Below are positions 6,546-12,538 of a stretch of DNA of 15,079 bases, piece after piece. The stretch is from CAZNGF01 sp964572855. GTDB lineage: Bacteria > Bipolaricaulota > Bipolaricaulia > RBG-16-55-9 > JAJCYT01. The position numbers and the translations under genes are program-made. The stretch covers positions 1 through 15,079 of the forward strand of contig CAZNGF010000061.1 of NCBI GenBank assembly GCA_964572855.1, read 5' to 3'. The notes under the pieces are model-generated. The model did no database searches. It was not told where the DNA came from and saw nothing but the letters and a program-made list of their open reading frames with translations. Within the stretch, counting starts at the first letter, position 1. Every line of letters starts with the position of its first letter.

Positions 6546-7514
6546 ATGATTCAATACATCGTTCGCCGCATGTTGGTGTTGATCCCGACCCTGATCGTCA
6601 CGACCATCGTGATCTTTGCGATCATCCAGTTGACGCCGGGGGACCCGATCCAGCGCTTCGAGAGCCCCGAGAACCCCCTGAGCGAGGAGGAGCGGTCCCG
6701 GCTCTACGCCCGCTACGGGCTCGACAAGCCGCTGCCGCTGCAGTACCTCAACTGGGCGCAGCGCGTGTTCACCGGGGACCTGGGCGAGTCGTTCAACTGG
6801 AACCAGCCGGTGTGGAACCTCGTGGTCAAGCGCGTGCCGCAAACGGTCGAGCTGGCGGGCTTGAGTTTGCTGATCTCGCTCATTTTGGCCGTGCCCATCG
6901 GGACGCTGAGCGCGATCAAGCAGTACACGCTGGTGGACAACACCATCACGTTCTTCTCGTTCATCGGGGTCGCGCTGCCCAACTTCTGGTTCGCGCTGCT
7001 GCTGATCGGGCTGTTCTCGGTGACGCTGGGCTGGTTGCCCACGGGGTTGTATGCCCCCACGGGCTTCCAGGGCAACGCCTGGGAGTGGTGGGGCGTGCAC
7101 CTGAAGCACCTGGCCATGCCCCTGATCGTGCTGACCACGGCGCAGCTGGCGGCGTTCTCGCGCTACATGCGCTCGCAGGTGCTCGAGGTCCTGCACGACG
7201 ACTACGTCAACACGGCGCGCGCCAAGGGCGTGCGCGAGGGCAAGGTCATCCGCAAACACGTGATGAAGAACGCGCTCATGCCGGTGGTCACGCTGCTGGG
7301 CCTGTCGCTGCCCTTTTTGCTCAGCGGCGCGCTCATCACCGAGCAGGTGTTCGCCTGGCCGGGGCTGGGCCGCTTCTTCTGGGAGTCGGCGGGCGCCCGT
7401 GACTACCCCGTGGTCATGGGCATCCTCTACATCGTGGCCGTGGTCGCGCTGCTGGGCAACTTCCTGGCGGACCTGGCCTACGCCTATCTCGACCCGCGCA
7501 TCAAGTACGACTGA
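6546..7514 (+). CDS. Peptide-type ABC transporter permease, DppB-like
   Basis: A 322-residue inner-membrane protein of the DppB/OppB permease family. The N-terminus MIQYIVRRMLVLIPTLIV is the typical first transmembrane helix and fixes the start, although no Shine-Dalgarno precedes this ATG. About six membrane segments are visible (near residues 9-31, 100-122, 135-160, 180-200, 240-265 and 290-315). The segment LTPGDP after helix 1 is characteristic. The cytoplasmic EAA loop that contacts the ATPase is seen as VNTARAKGVREGKVIRKHVM, followed by NALMPVVTLLGLSLPFLLSG and EQVFAWPGLG. It pairs with the next permease to form the channel. The gene lies 55 bases after the binding-protein gene, with the GC hairpin between them. 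Confidence 0.95.
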   Translation: MIQYIVRRMLVLIPTLIVTTIVIFAIIQLTPGDPIQRFESPENPLSEEERSRLYARYGLDKPLPLQYLNWAQRVFTGDLGESFNWNQPVWNLVVKRVPQTVELAGLSLLISLILAVPIGTLSAIKQYTLVDNTITFFSFIGVALPNFWFALLLIGLFSVTLGWLPTGLYAPTGFQGNAWEWWGVHLKHLAMPLIVLTTAQLAAFSRYMRSQVLEVLHDDYVNTARAKGVREGKVIRKHVMKNALMPVVTLLGLSLPFLLSGALITEQVFAWPGLGRFFWESAGARDYPVVMGILYIVAVVALLGNFLADLAYAYLDPRIKYD

Positions 7515-7526
7515 GGGAGGACGCGC

Positions 7527-8450
7527 ATGGCACAACAGGCGACCCAGCCGGCCGCGCCCATGGCCCCCGCCGCGGGGGGCGTCAAGGCCCGCTCTTACCT
7601 GCGGCTGTTCTGGGCCCAGCTCAACAAGAGCCCGCTGGCGATGGGCTCGCTCGTCCTGCTGCTGGGCATGATCCTGGCCGCGGCCCTCGCGCCCCAGATC
7701 ACCGACGCCGTGGCCTACGACCCCATGAAGGTGTTTGTGGGCGGGCGCAACGAGGCCCCCAGCGCCCAGCACTGGTTCGGCACGGACCACCTGGGCCGCG
7801 ACCTGTTCAGCCGCGTGCTCTGGGGCGCGCGCATCTCGCTCAGCATCGGGGTGCTGGTCGCGCTGGTGAGCGTCGGGGTCGGGGCGCTGCTGGGGGCGAT
7901 CGCGGGCTTCTTCGGCGGGATCACCGACACGCTCATCATGCGCTTTACCGACGTCGTGCTCAACTTCCCCGTGCTGTTCTTCTTGATCGCGATCGTGACC
8001 ATGCTCGAGCCCAACTTCCTCAACCTGGTCTGGGCCATCGGGGCGTTTTCCTGGCCCGGCATCTGCCGCATCGTGCGCGCCAACATCCTGTCGCTCAAGG
8101 AGCGCGAGTTCATCCTGGCCTCGCGCTCGATCGGCGCGGGGCCGTTTCGCATCATCCTGAAACACCTCATGCCCAACTCGATGGCCCCGGTAATCGTCAA
8201 CGCCACGCTCACCGTGGCCGGCGCCATCCTGGCCGAGGCGGGCCTGAGCTTCCTCGGACTCGGCGTCCAGCCGCCCACGCCGACCTGGGGCAACATCCTG
8301 TTCGAGGGCAAGCCGTTCCTGATCGGCGGGATCAACTTCTGGTACACGTTCTTCCCGGGGCTGTTCATCTTCCTCACCGTGCTGACCATCAACTTCCTGG
8401 GCGATGGGCTGCGCGACGCGCTCGACCCCAAGGTGACGACCTCGCGCTAG
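7527..8450 (+). CDS. Peptide-type ABC transporter permease, DppC-like
   Basis: A 307-residue inner-membrane protein of the DppC/OppC family, second half of the transmembrane channel. After an Ala/Pro-rich cytoplasmic N-terminus comes a first membrane helix (about 48-70). Then follow the family segments HWFGTDHLGRDLFSRVLWGA, the EAA loop FILASRSIGAGPFRIILKHL, and EAGLSFLGLGVQPPTPTWGN with the closing NFLGDGLRDALDPK. Length and motifs are normal. The preceding stop codon touches a GGGAGG (7515-7520) serving this ATG, so the two permeases are translationally linked. No DppD/DppF-type ATPase genes follow in the window; energising subunits must come from elsewhere. Confidence 0.95.
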   Translation: MAQQATQPAAPMAPAAGGVKARSYLRLFWAQLNKSPLAMGSLVLLLGMILAAALAPQITDAVAYDPMKVFVGGRNEAPSAQHWFGTDHLGRDLFSRVLWGARISLSIGVLVALVSVGVGALLGAIAGFFGGITDTLIMRFTDVVLNFPVLFFLIAIVTMLEPNFLNLVWAIGAFSWPGICRIVRANILSLKEREFILASRSIGAGPFRIILKHLMPNSMAPVIVNATLTVAGAILAEAGLSFLGLGVQPPTPTWGNILFEGKPFLIGGINFWYTFFPGLFIFLTVLTINFLGDGLRDALDPKVTTSR

Positions 8451-8460
8451 GCGCGCGGCG

Positions 8461-8489
8461 TTGGCGCGGGAGCGCGCCTTGTCTATACT
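8461..8489 (+). promoter_or_regulatory. Promoter of the oligoendopeptidase gene
   Basis: TTGGCG (8461-8466), a 17-base spacer, then TATACT (8484-8489), 41 bases before the ATG; AAGGAGG (8520-8526) is the ribosome binding site. A 7-bp GC stem (GGCGCGC 8450-8456 with GCGCGCC 8472-8478) overlaps it and might weakly terminate the permease transcript. Confidence 0.6.
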
Positions 8490-8530
8490 GGCCGCCGCCA
8501 ACCCGCATCCCCACCTGCCAAGGAGGCGTC

Positions 8531-10321
8531 ATGGCCACAAGCACGTTACCCCGCTGGGATCTGAGCCAGATCTATCCGGGACTGGATTCGCCCGAGTTCG
8601 AACGCGACTTCCGCGCGCTCGGAGACCAAATCGAAACGCTGGAGCGATCCTTCGACGACGATGACATCGAGCAGGGAGCGGCCCGCGAACTGAACCCGGA
8701 CGCCGTCCGCAGCTTCGAACGCGCCCTGGCCGAGCTCAACGCGGCGCTGGAGGCGCTTAACACGCTGCGCGCCTACGCGCTGGGCTTCGTAGCCACGGAC
8801 TCGCGCGACGAGCGAGCCCAGGCCAGGCTGAGCGAGCTGCAGCGCGCCGGGGTGCGGCTCTCGCAGCTGCTGACCCGCTGGACCGGCTGGGTCGGGACGC
8901 TGGACCTCGACGCGCTGCTCGCGCGCTCGCAGGCGGCCGCGTCCCACGCGTTCGCGCTGCGCCAGGCCAAGACCGAGGCCGCGCACCTGATGAGCCCGGC
9001 CGAGGAGGCGCTGGCCGCCGAGCTCGACCTCTCGGCGGGTGCGGCCTGGGCCAAGCTGCACGGGACGTTCACCTCGCAGCTCGCGGTGACGCTCGAACTC
9101 GAGGGCGAGCGCCGCGAGCTGCCCATGAGCGCGCTGCGCAACCTGGCGCACGAGCCCGAGCGCGCGACGCGTCAGGCCGCCTACGAGGCCGAGCTGGCCG
9201 CCTGGGAGGCCCACGCCGTCCCGGTGGCCGCGGCCTTCAACGGCGTCAAGGGCCAGACGCTCACGCTGGCCCAGCGGCGCGGCTGGGACGACCCGCTGGA
9301 CGCCGCGCTGCACCACAACCACATCGACCGGGAGACGCTCTCGGCCCTGCAAACGGCCGTGGAGGAGGCCTACCCGGACTTCCGGCGCTACCTCAAGGCC
9401 AAGGCGCGCGCGCTGGGGCTGGAACGGCTCGCTTGGTACGACCTGTTCGCGCCGCTGGGCCGCGGCCGCGCCTGGGGCTACGACGAGGCGGCCCAGTTCA
9501 TTCAGGAGCAGTTCGGCACGTTCTCGGACGCGATGCGCGCGCTGGCCGAGCGCGCCTTCAGCCGGAACTGGATCGACGCCGAGCCGCGCGCCGGCAAGCG
9601 CGACGGGGCGTTTTGCATGTCGGTGCGACCCGGGGAGTCGCGCGTGCTGGCCAACTACGAGCCCTCCTACGGCAGCATGAGCACGCTGGCCCACGAGCTG
9701 GGGCACGCCTACCACAACCTCAATCTGAGGGAGCGGGCGCCGCTGCAGCGCCAGACCCCGATGACGCTGGCCGAGACCGCCAGCATCTTCTGCGAGACGG
9801 TGGTGCAGGGCGCCGCGCTCGAGCGGGCCGACGGGGCCGAGCGGCTGGCCATCCTGGAGTCGTCGCTCCAGCGCGACGGGCAAGTCGTTTTGGACATTGC
9901 CAGCCGCTTCCGCTTCGAGTCGGCCGCCTTCGAGCGCCGCCGCGCGCGCGAGCTGAGCGCCGGCGAGCTCAACGCGCTCATGCTCGAGGCCCAGCGCGCC
10001 ACCTACGGCGACGGGCTCGACGGCGAGGCGCTGCACCCCTACATGTGGGCCGTCAAGCCGCACTACTACAGCGCCGAGCGCAGCTTCTACAACTTCCCCT
10101 ACACCTTCGGGCGGCTGTTCGGCCTCGGGCTCTACGCGCGCTACCGCGAGGCGCCGGATGACTTCAGGGCGCGCTACGACGAATTGCTGTCCTCGACGGG
10201 CCTGGACGACGCCGCGGCGCTGGCCGGAACGTTTGGCATCGACATCCGGCAGCCGGACTTCTGGCGCGCGAGTTTGGACGTCATCCGGGAAGATATCGCG
10301 CAGTTCGAGGGGTTGGTGTAG
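8531..10321 (+). CDS. pepF: M3-family zinc oligoendopeptidase (PepF type)
   Basis: A 596-residue cytoplasmic metallopeptidase of the M3 family (oligoendopeptidase F / thimet group), which cuts short peptides internally and is too closed to attack folded proteins. The zinc motif is HELGH, with His388, Glu389 (catalytic) and His392; Glu415 in TLAETASIF is the likely third ligand. The N-terminus WDLSQIYPGLDSPEFERDF is typical of the family, as are FCMSVRPGESRVLANYEPSY before the zinc site and AVKPHYYSAERSFYNFPYTF near the C-terminus, a substrate-binding Tyr-rich segment. There is no signal peptide. The usual length is about 560-610, so it is complete. Lying behind a peptide-type importer, it probably degrades imported peptides, but it has its own promoter and an SD (AAGGAGG) 4 bases from the ATG. 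Confidence 0.95.
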   Translation: MATSTLPRWDLSQIYPGLDSPEFERDFRALGDQIETLERSFDDDDIEQGAARELNPDAVRSFERALAELNAALEALNTLRAYALGFVATDSRDERAQARLSELQRAGVRLSQLLTRWTGWVGTLDLDALLARSQAAASHAFALRQAKTEAAHLMSPAEEALAAELDLSAGAAWAKLHGTFTSQLAVTLELEGERRELPMSALRNLAHEPERATRQAAYEAELAAWEAHAVPVAAAFNGVKGQTLTLAQRRGWDDPLDAALHHNHIDRETLSALQTAVEEAYPDFRRYLKAKARALGLERLAWYDLFAPLGRGRAWGYDEAAQFIQEQFGTFSDAMRALAERAFSRNWIDAEPRAGKRDGAFCMSVRPGESRVLANYEPSYGSMSTLAHELGHAYHNLNLRERAPLQRQTPMTLAETASIFCETVVQGAALERADGAERLAILESSLQRDGQVVLDIASRFRFESAAFERRRARELSAGELNALMLEAQRATYGDGLDGEALHPYMWAVKPHYYSAERSFYNFPYTFGRLFGLGLYARYREAPDDFRARYDELLSSTGLDDAAALAGTFGIDIRQPDFWRASLDVIREDIAQFEGLV

Positions 10322-10342
10322 GTCAGCGCGTTACAGACGTTG

Positions 10343-10550
10343 TGTCCTCCCCCTTTTGGAACGGAATCGTGCCCTTGAGAAAGCACGGAGAGTCACGATA
10401 AGTCTGCGCTCGTCGTTCCCGCGCAAGCGGGAACCCAGAATAGGTAACACACCTGTCTGGATTCCGGATCGCGCTCTGCGCGTCCGGAATGACGCTGAAC
10501 CATGGGATTGCTTTGCGACGTGCATACTTCCGTTTGGGAAAGGGAGGACA
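10343..10550. repeat. Outer inverted-repeat element (decayed)
   Basis: The 279-base gap after the peptidase gene is mostly repeat DNA. The outer arms are TGTCCTCCCCCTTTTGGAAC... at 10343-10366 and its imperfect inverse at 10528-10550 (reading TGTCCTCCCTTTCCCAAACG on the minus strand). They share TGTCCTCCC and a closing ACGGAA and enclose about 160 bases, including a second, different inverted-repeat element. This looks like an old non-coding, MITE-like or REP-like element into which another repeat has inserted. Confidence 0.5.
10411..10494. repeat. Inner two-hairpin repeat of the CGTCATTCC...GGAATCCAG type
   Basis: The ends CGTCGTTCCCGC and TCCGGAATGACG are imperfect inverted copies. Two hairpins are present: GTTCCCGC-gcaa-GCGGGAAC (10415-10434, perfect 8-bp stem) and ATTCCGGA...TCCGGAAT (10461-10490) with an inner CGCG/CGCG stem. 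The pattern is that of a widespread family of intergenic repeats with CGTCATTCCCGCG ends; short reading frames across it are not genes. Confidence 0.65.
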
Positions 10551-10571
10551 TTTGTGGGGCAGGAAAGAAAG

Positions 10572-10597
10572 GCAGGGGCGCGGCCGTGCGCCCCTGC
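10572..10597. repeat. Palindromic repeat, copy 1, behind the cupin gene
   Basis: GCAGGGGCGC and GCGCCCCTGC form a 10-bp stem around GGCCGT. It lies 3 bases beyond the stop codon of the minus-strand cupin gene, where it could act as a 3' hairpin; no T-run follows. It is nearly identical to the 28-base palindrome at 14987-15014. Confidence 0.75.
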
Positions 10598-10600
10598 GGA

Positions 10601-10933
10601 TCATTTGACCGAATAGCGGTCCTTGTCGGCGAAGAAGTCGATCAACCGGCAGGGGCCGTGGAAAGTGGCGGCGTGGGTCGTGCCGGCGGGGATGAAGTAG
10701 TGGTCCCCGGCCCGATAGGTCTTGGTCTCGTCGCCGACCGTGAGCTCGACCTCGCCGTCGAGCACGACGCCCCACTGGTCGCCGTGGGAATGCGGCGGGA
10801 CCTGGGTGGGTTCGTAAAACTCGAAGAACACGATCTGGCCCCGTTCCCCCTGGAACAGCCGCCCGCGCACGCCCGAGATTGGCAGGTCCGCCTCGGGCAG
10901 CGACTCGATCATGCCGGGGTAGAAGGCATCCAT
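10601..10933 (-). CDS. Small single-domain cupin protein
   Basis: A 110-residue single-cupin protein starting MDAFYPGMIESL. ATG 10933 was chosen because it shares one base with the TGA of the aminotransferase gene (TGATG), a classic coupled arrangement, and because a start further upstream would only overlap that gene. Cupin motif 1 is PPHSHGDQWGVVLDGEVELTVG in two parts: the metal-type HSH, then the turn at LDGE. Motif 2 is YRAGDHYFIPAGTTHAATF with the conserved P-x-G-x-x-H. The two His of motif 1 and the His of motif 2 could bind a metal. Family members include isomerases, dioxygenases and sugar- or effector-binding proteins, so the reaction is unknown. Coupling to ilvE suggests a role linked to branched-chain amino acids or their 2-oxo acids, as inference. 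Confidence 0.85.
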   Translation of the reverse strand: MDAFYPGMIESLPEADLPISGVRGRLFQGERGQIVFFEFYEPTQVPPHSHGDQWGVVLDGEVELTVGDETKTYRAGDHYFIPAGTTHAATFHGPCRLIDFFADKDRYSVK

Positions 10934-11874
10934 CAGGCGGCCTGCGGCGTGCGCTGGTAGACGGGCGCGCACCAGCCGCGGTATGCGGGCACCTGGCCGC
11001 GCACGGCCCGGAAGTACAGGTCCTGCAGTTTAGCCGAGACGGGGCCGATCTGGCCGGAGCCCACGGGACGGTGGTCCACCTTGACCACGGGGACGAGCTC
11101 GACGCCCGTGCCGCAGAAGAAGATCTCGTCGGCCACGTAGAGTTCGGTGCGGTCGATCTGGCGCTCGACCGTGGGGATGCCGAGCTCGGCCTCGGCCAGC
11201 TGCTTGAGCGTGGCGCGCGTGATGCCCTCCAGGATGTTGGCGTAGACCGGCGAGGTGATCAGCGTCCCGTCGCGCACGATCATGAGGTTTTCGGCGCTGC
11301 CCTCGGAGACGTGGCCGTCCTGGTTGAGCACGATGGCCTCGTCGTAGCCGTTTTGCATGGCCTCGGTCTTGGCAAAGGCCGAGTTGACGTAAGCCCCGGT
11401 GACCTTGCCGCGCGCGGGCATGCTGTTGTCGTCGATGCGCCGCCAGGAGGACACGCCCGCGTGCGCCCCGTCGGGCTGCTCGATGTACTTGCCGAACGGG
11501 ACCGAGAACAACGCCAGCTCGCCCGCGAGCTCGTGCAGGCGCACGCCGATGATCTCCTCGGACTTGTAGACCAGCGGGCGGATGTAGGCGTCCTGCTTGT
11601 AGCCCTCCTTGCGCAGCAGCTCCAGGGTGATCGCGCACAGTTCGTCGGCCGAGTGGGGCAGCTCGACCAGGAGCAGGCGGGCCGAGCGGATGAGGCGCTC
11701 GTAGTGCTCCTTCATGCGGAAGACCAGCAGCTCTTGTTCGTCCTCGTTCCAGTAGGCGCGGATGCCTTCGAAGCAGCCCGTGCCGTAGTTGAGGGCGTGG
11801 GTCATGACGCTGACCTTGGCCTGCTCGATCGGCACGATGTTCCCTTGGAAGAACGCGTAACGGTTCTTGGGCAT
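10933..11874 (-). CDS. ilvE: Branched-chain amino acid aminotransferase
   Basis: A 313-residue class IV PLP aminotransferase that interconverts Leu, Ile and Val with their 2-oxo acids using glutamate/2-oxoglutarate. ATG 11874 (MPKNRYAFFQGNIVPIEQAK) was chosen for its length and for AAAGGGGAG just upstream. Family marks are THALNYGTGCFEGIRAYW, RLIRSARLL, AYIRPLVYK and the PLP lysine Lys157 in ARGKVTGAYVNS. The cofactor-contact segment NGYDEAIVLNQDGHVSEGSA follows, and then ENLMIVRDGTLITSP, ILEGITRATL and ADEIFFCGTGVELVPV. These match IlvE rather than D-amino acid aminotransferase or aminodeoxychorismate lyase. It heads a two-gene unit with the coupled cupin. Upstream lies an unusually long structured leader with a c-di-GMP riboswitch; a weak nearer promoter is also possible. 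Confidence 0.94.
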   Translation of the reverse strand: MPKNRYAFFQGNIVPIEQAKVSVMTHALNYGTGCFEGIRAYWNEDEQELLVFRMKEHYERLIRSARLLLVELPHSADELCAITLELLRKEGYKQDAYIRPLVYKSEEIIGVRLHELAGELALFSVPFGKYIEQPDGAHAGVSSWRRIDDNSMPARGKVTGAYVNSAFAKTEAMQNGYDEAIVLNQDGHVSEGSAENLMIVRDGTLITSPVYANILEGITRATLKQLAEAELGIPTVERQIDRTELYVADEIFFCGTGVELVPVVKVDHRPVGSGQIGPVSAKLQDLYFRAVRGQVPAYRGWCAPVYQRTPQAA

Positions 11875-11926
11875 GGGCTCCCCTTTCGGTTTTGCGGATG
11901 GTTCGTTGCACACAAGTTCCACAACC

Positions 11927-11955
11927 AGCATGCAGCGCGGTTTGTGGTTTTGCAA
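11927..11955 (-). promoter_or_regulatory. Possible proximal promoter of ilvE
   Basis: TTGCAA (11955-11950), 17 bases, CATGCT (11932-11927) on the minus strand would give a leader of about 46 bases. The -35 matches moderately and the -10 poorly. It matters because it decides whether ilvE depends on the distant riboswitch promoter. Confidence 0.25.
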
Positions 11956-11990
11956 CAGGCGGGAGCGCGGCGTTCGCCCCCAAGGAAGGA

Positions 11991-12016
11991 AGCCCGGCGG
12001 GCAGGCGCGCCGGGCT
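11991..12016 (-). terminator. Terminator-like hairpin in the ilvE leader
   Basis: AGCCCGGCG and CGCCGGGCT form a perfect 9-bp stem with an 8-base loop. On the minus strand it is followed by TCCTTCCTT, a broken T-run; on the plus strand by GTTTG. It could terminate or attenuate transcripts running toward ilvE, about 115 bases before its ATG. Confidence 0.5.
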
Positions 12017-12031
12017 GTTTGACGAATGCGC

Positions 12032-12098
12032 TCAAGGGTCAGACCTTGAAAGCGTCCCTCTTCTCACCCCGTCCTCTCACCTCTGTAACTCGGGTGAG
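12032..12098 (-). other. Two further hairpins in the ilvE leader
   Basis: CTCACC (12076-12081) pairs with GGTGAG (12093-12098) around an 11-base loop, and TCAAGG (12032-12037) pairs with CCTTGA (12044-12049) around 6 bases. They lie between the terminator at 12158-12186 and the hairpin at 11991-12016. No known RNA family is recognised here. Confidence 0.4.
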
Positions 12099-12157
12099 CC
12101 TGCCGGGAACGTCGCCCTTGTCGCCGGCGTCCGCTTGGGGTTGCCACGCGGCTGGGG

Positions 12158-12186
12158 AAAAACCCGCTGTCGGAGGTGTGCAGCGG
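12158..12186 (-). terminator. Intrinsic terminator downstream of the riboswitch
   Basis: On the minus strand CCGCTG (12186-12181), an 11-base loop, CAGCGG (12169-12164), then GTTTTT (12163-12158). The stem is short but all G:C/T:A paired and is followed directly by the T-run. It is about 150 bases beyond the riboswitch aptamer and could end a roughly 255-base leader RNA. Confidence 0.55.
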
Positions 12187-12263
12187 CAAAACCCTGGCAC
12201 GCGCACGTCGGAGGCGCGGTCGACAAGGACCTAGGAGGTTAGGTTGGTTTGTGGAGTTGTGAC

Positions 12264-12284
12264 GCGTTCCACGGTCAGGAACGC
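12264..12284 (-). other. Hairpin between aptamer and terminator
   Basis: GCGTTCC (12284-12278 on the minus strand) and GGAACGC (12270-12264) form a perfect 7-bp stem with a 7-base loop. No T-run follows. It may belong to the expression platform of the riboswitch. Its loop and 3' arm superficially resemble a T-box core, which I rejected. Confidence 0.4.
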
Positions 12285-12331
12285 CCTGAAAAGCACAAGC
12301 GGCGCGCTTTCGCGATAACACGAAAATCGCC

Positions 12332-12413
12332 TCATTTCGGTAACCCGGCTGTCTCGGAGAGACCCGTGGCTTTGCGCCCCCACCTCGCGATGGGTTTGCC
12401 ATTGTCGATGATT
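12332..12413 (-). promoter_or_regulatory. Cyclic-di-GMP-I (GEMM-I) riboswitch
   Basis: Read on the minus strand, the aptamer core runs from GGCAAACC (12400) to GTTACCG (12338). In between are stem CCCATC/GGTGGG closed by a GCGA (GNRA) tetraloop, the segment GGCGCAAAGCC that forms the junction and receptor strand, and a P3 arm GTCTC-tcc-GAGAC ending in AGCCGGGTTACCG. From GGCAAACC to GCAAAGCC, spacing matches the well-studied Vc2 RNA base for base. The G that contacts the ligand (Vc2 G20), the intercalating A (A47) and the pairing C (C92) are all present. A G at the G20 position favours c-di-GMP over the cGAMP-sensing variant, which has A there. One departure is seen: the usual GACGCAAAG reads GGCGCAAAG. 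It begins at the predicted transcription start. The first recognised gene downstream is ilvE, about 460 bases away. Confidence 0.9.
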
Positions 12414-12419
12414 GAAAGC

Positions 12420-12448
12420 AATATAACACACTTGGAAAAGATTGTCAA
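12420..12448 (-). promoter_or_regulatory. Strong promoter of the riboswitch transcript
   Basis: A perfect TTGACA (12448-12443), a 17-base spacer and TATATT (12425-12420) read on the minus strand. The predicted start is near 12413, exactly where the c-di-GMP aptamer begins. This is the best promoter match in the window and is AT-rich against the local background. Confidence 0.8.
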
Positions 12449-12480
12449 GCATCCTTGCCCAGTCGCTGATCCTGCTGGAA

Positions 12481-12508
12481 TTGCGGTGCGCTCGGGCCCG
12501 CCTATAAT
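12481..12508 (+). promoter_or_regulatory. Promoter of the UroD-family gene
   Basis: TTGCGG (12481-12486), 16 bases, perfect TATAAT (12503-12508). The palindrome GGGATATCCC (12510-12519) sits at the expected transcription start and could be an operator. AAGGAG (12525-12530) is the ribosome binding site. It is divergent from the riboswitch promoter, with 32 bases between the two -35 boxes. Confidence 0.65.
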
Positions 12509-12538
12509 CGGGATATCCCTTCACAAGGAGCTCACCTC

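Noticed and set aside
6474..8501. 675-codon open frame antisense to the permeases
   Set aside because: The translation is His/Gln/Arg/Asp-rich without domains, while the plus strand encodes two clear permeases.
8546..10063. 505-codon open frame antisense to the oligoendopeptidase
   Set aside because: A compositional shadow; the plus-strand protein has the full M3 motif set.
10323..10775. Possible 150-codon minus-strand gene across the repeats
   Set aside because: Its central part (SGFPLARERR-like) is a known mistranslation of dispersed CGTCATTCC-type repeats, and it overlaps the cupin gene out of frame.
12255..12290. T-box-like string (CCGTGGAACGCG on the minus strand)
   Set aside because: It lacks a Stem I with specifier and AGUA features upstream; that place is taken by the c-di-GMP aptamer, and the string is explained by a simple 7-bp hairpin.
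12064..12524. Minus-strand frames of 97 and 121 codons over the riboswitch
   Set aside because: One starts upstream of the promoter, both read through the aptamer, and neither has a ribosome binding site or recognisable protein sequence.
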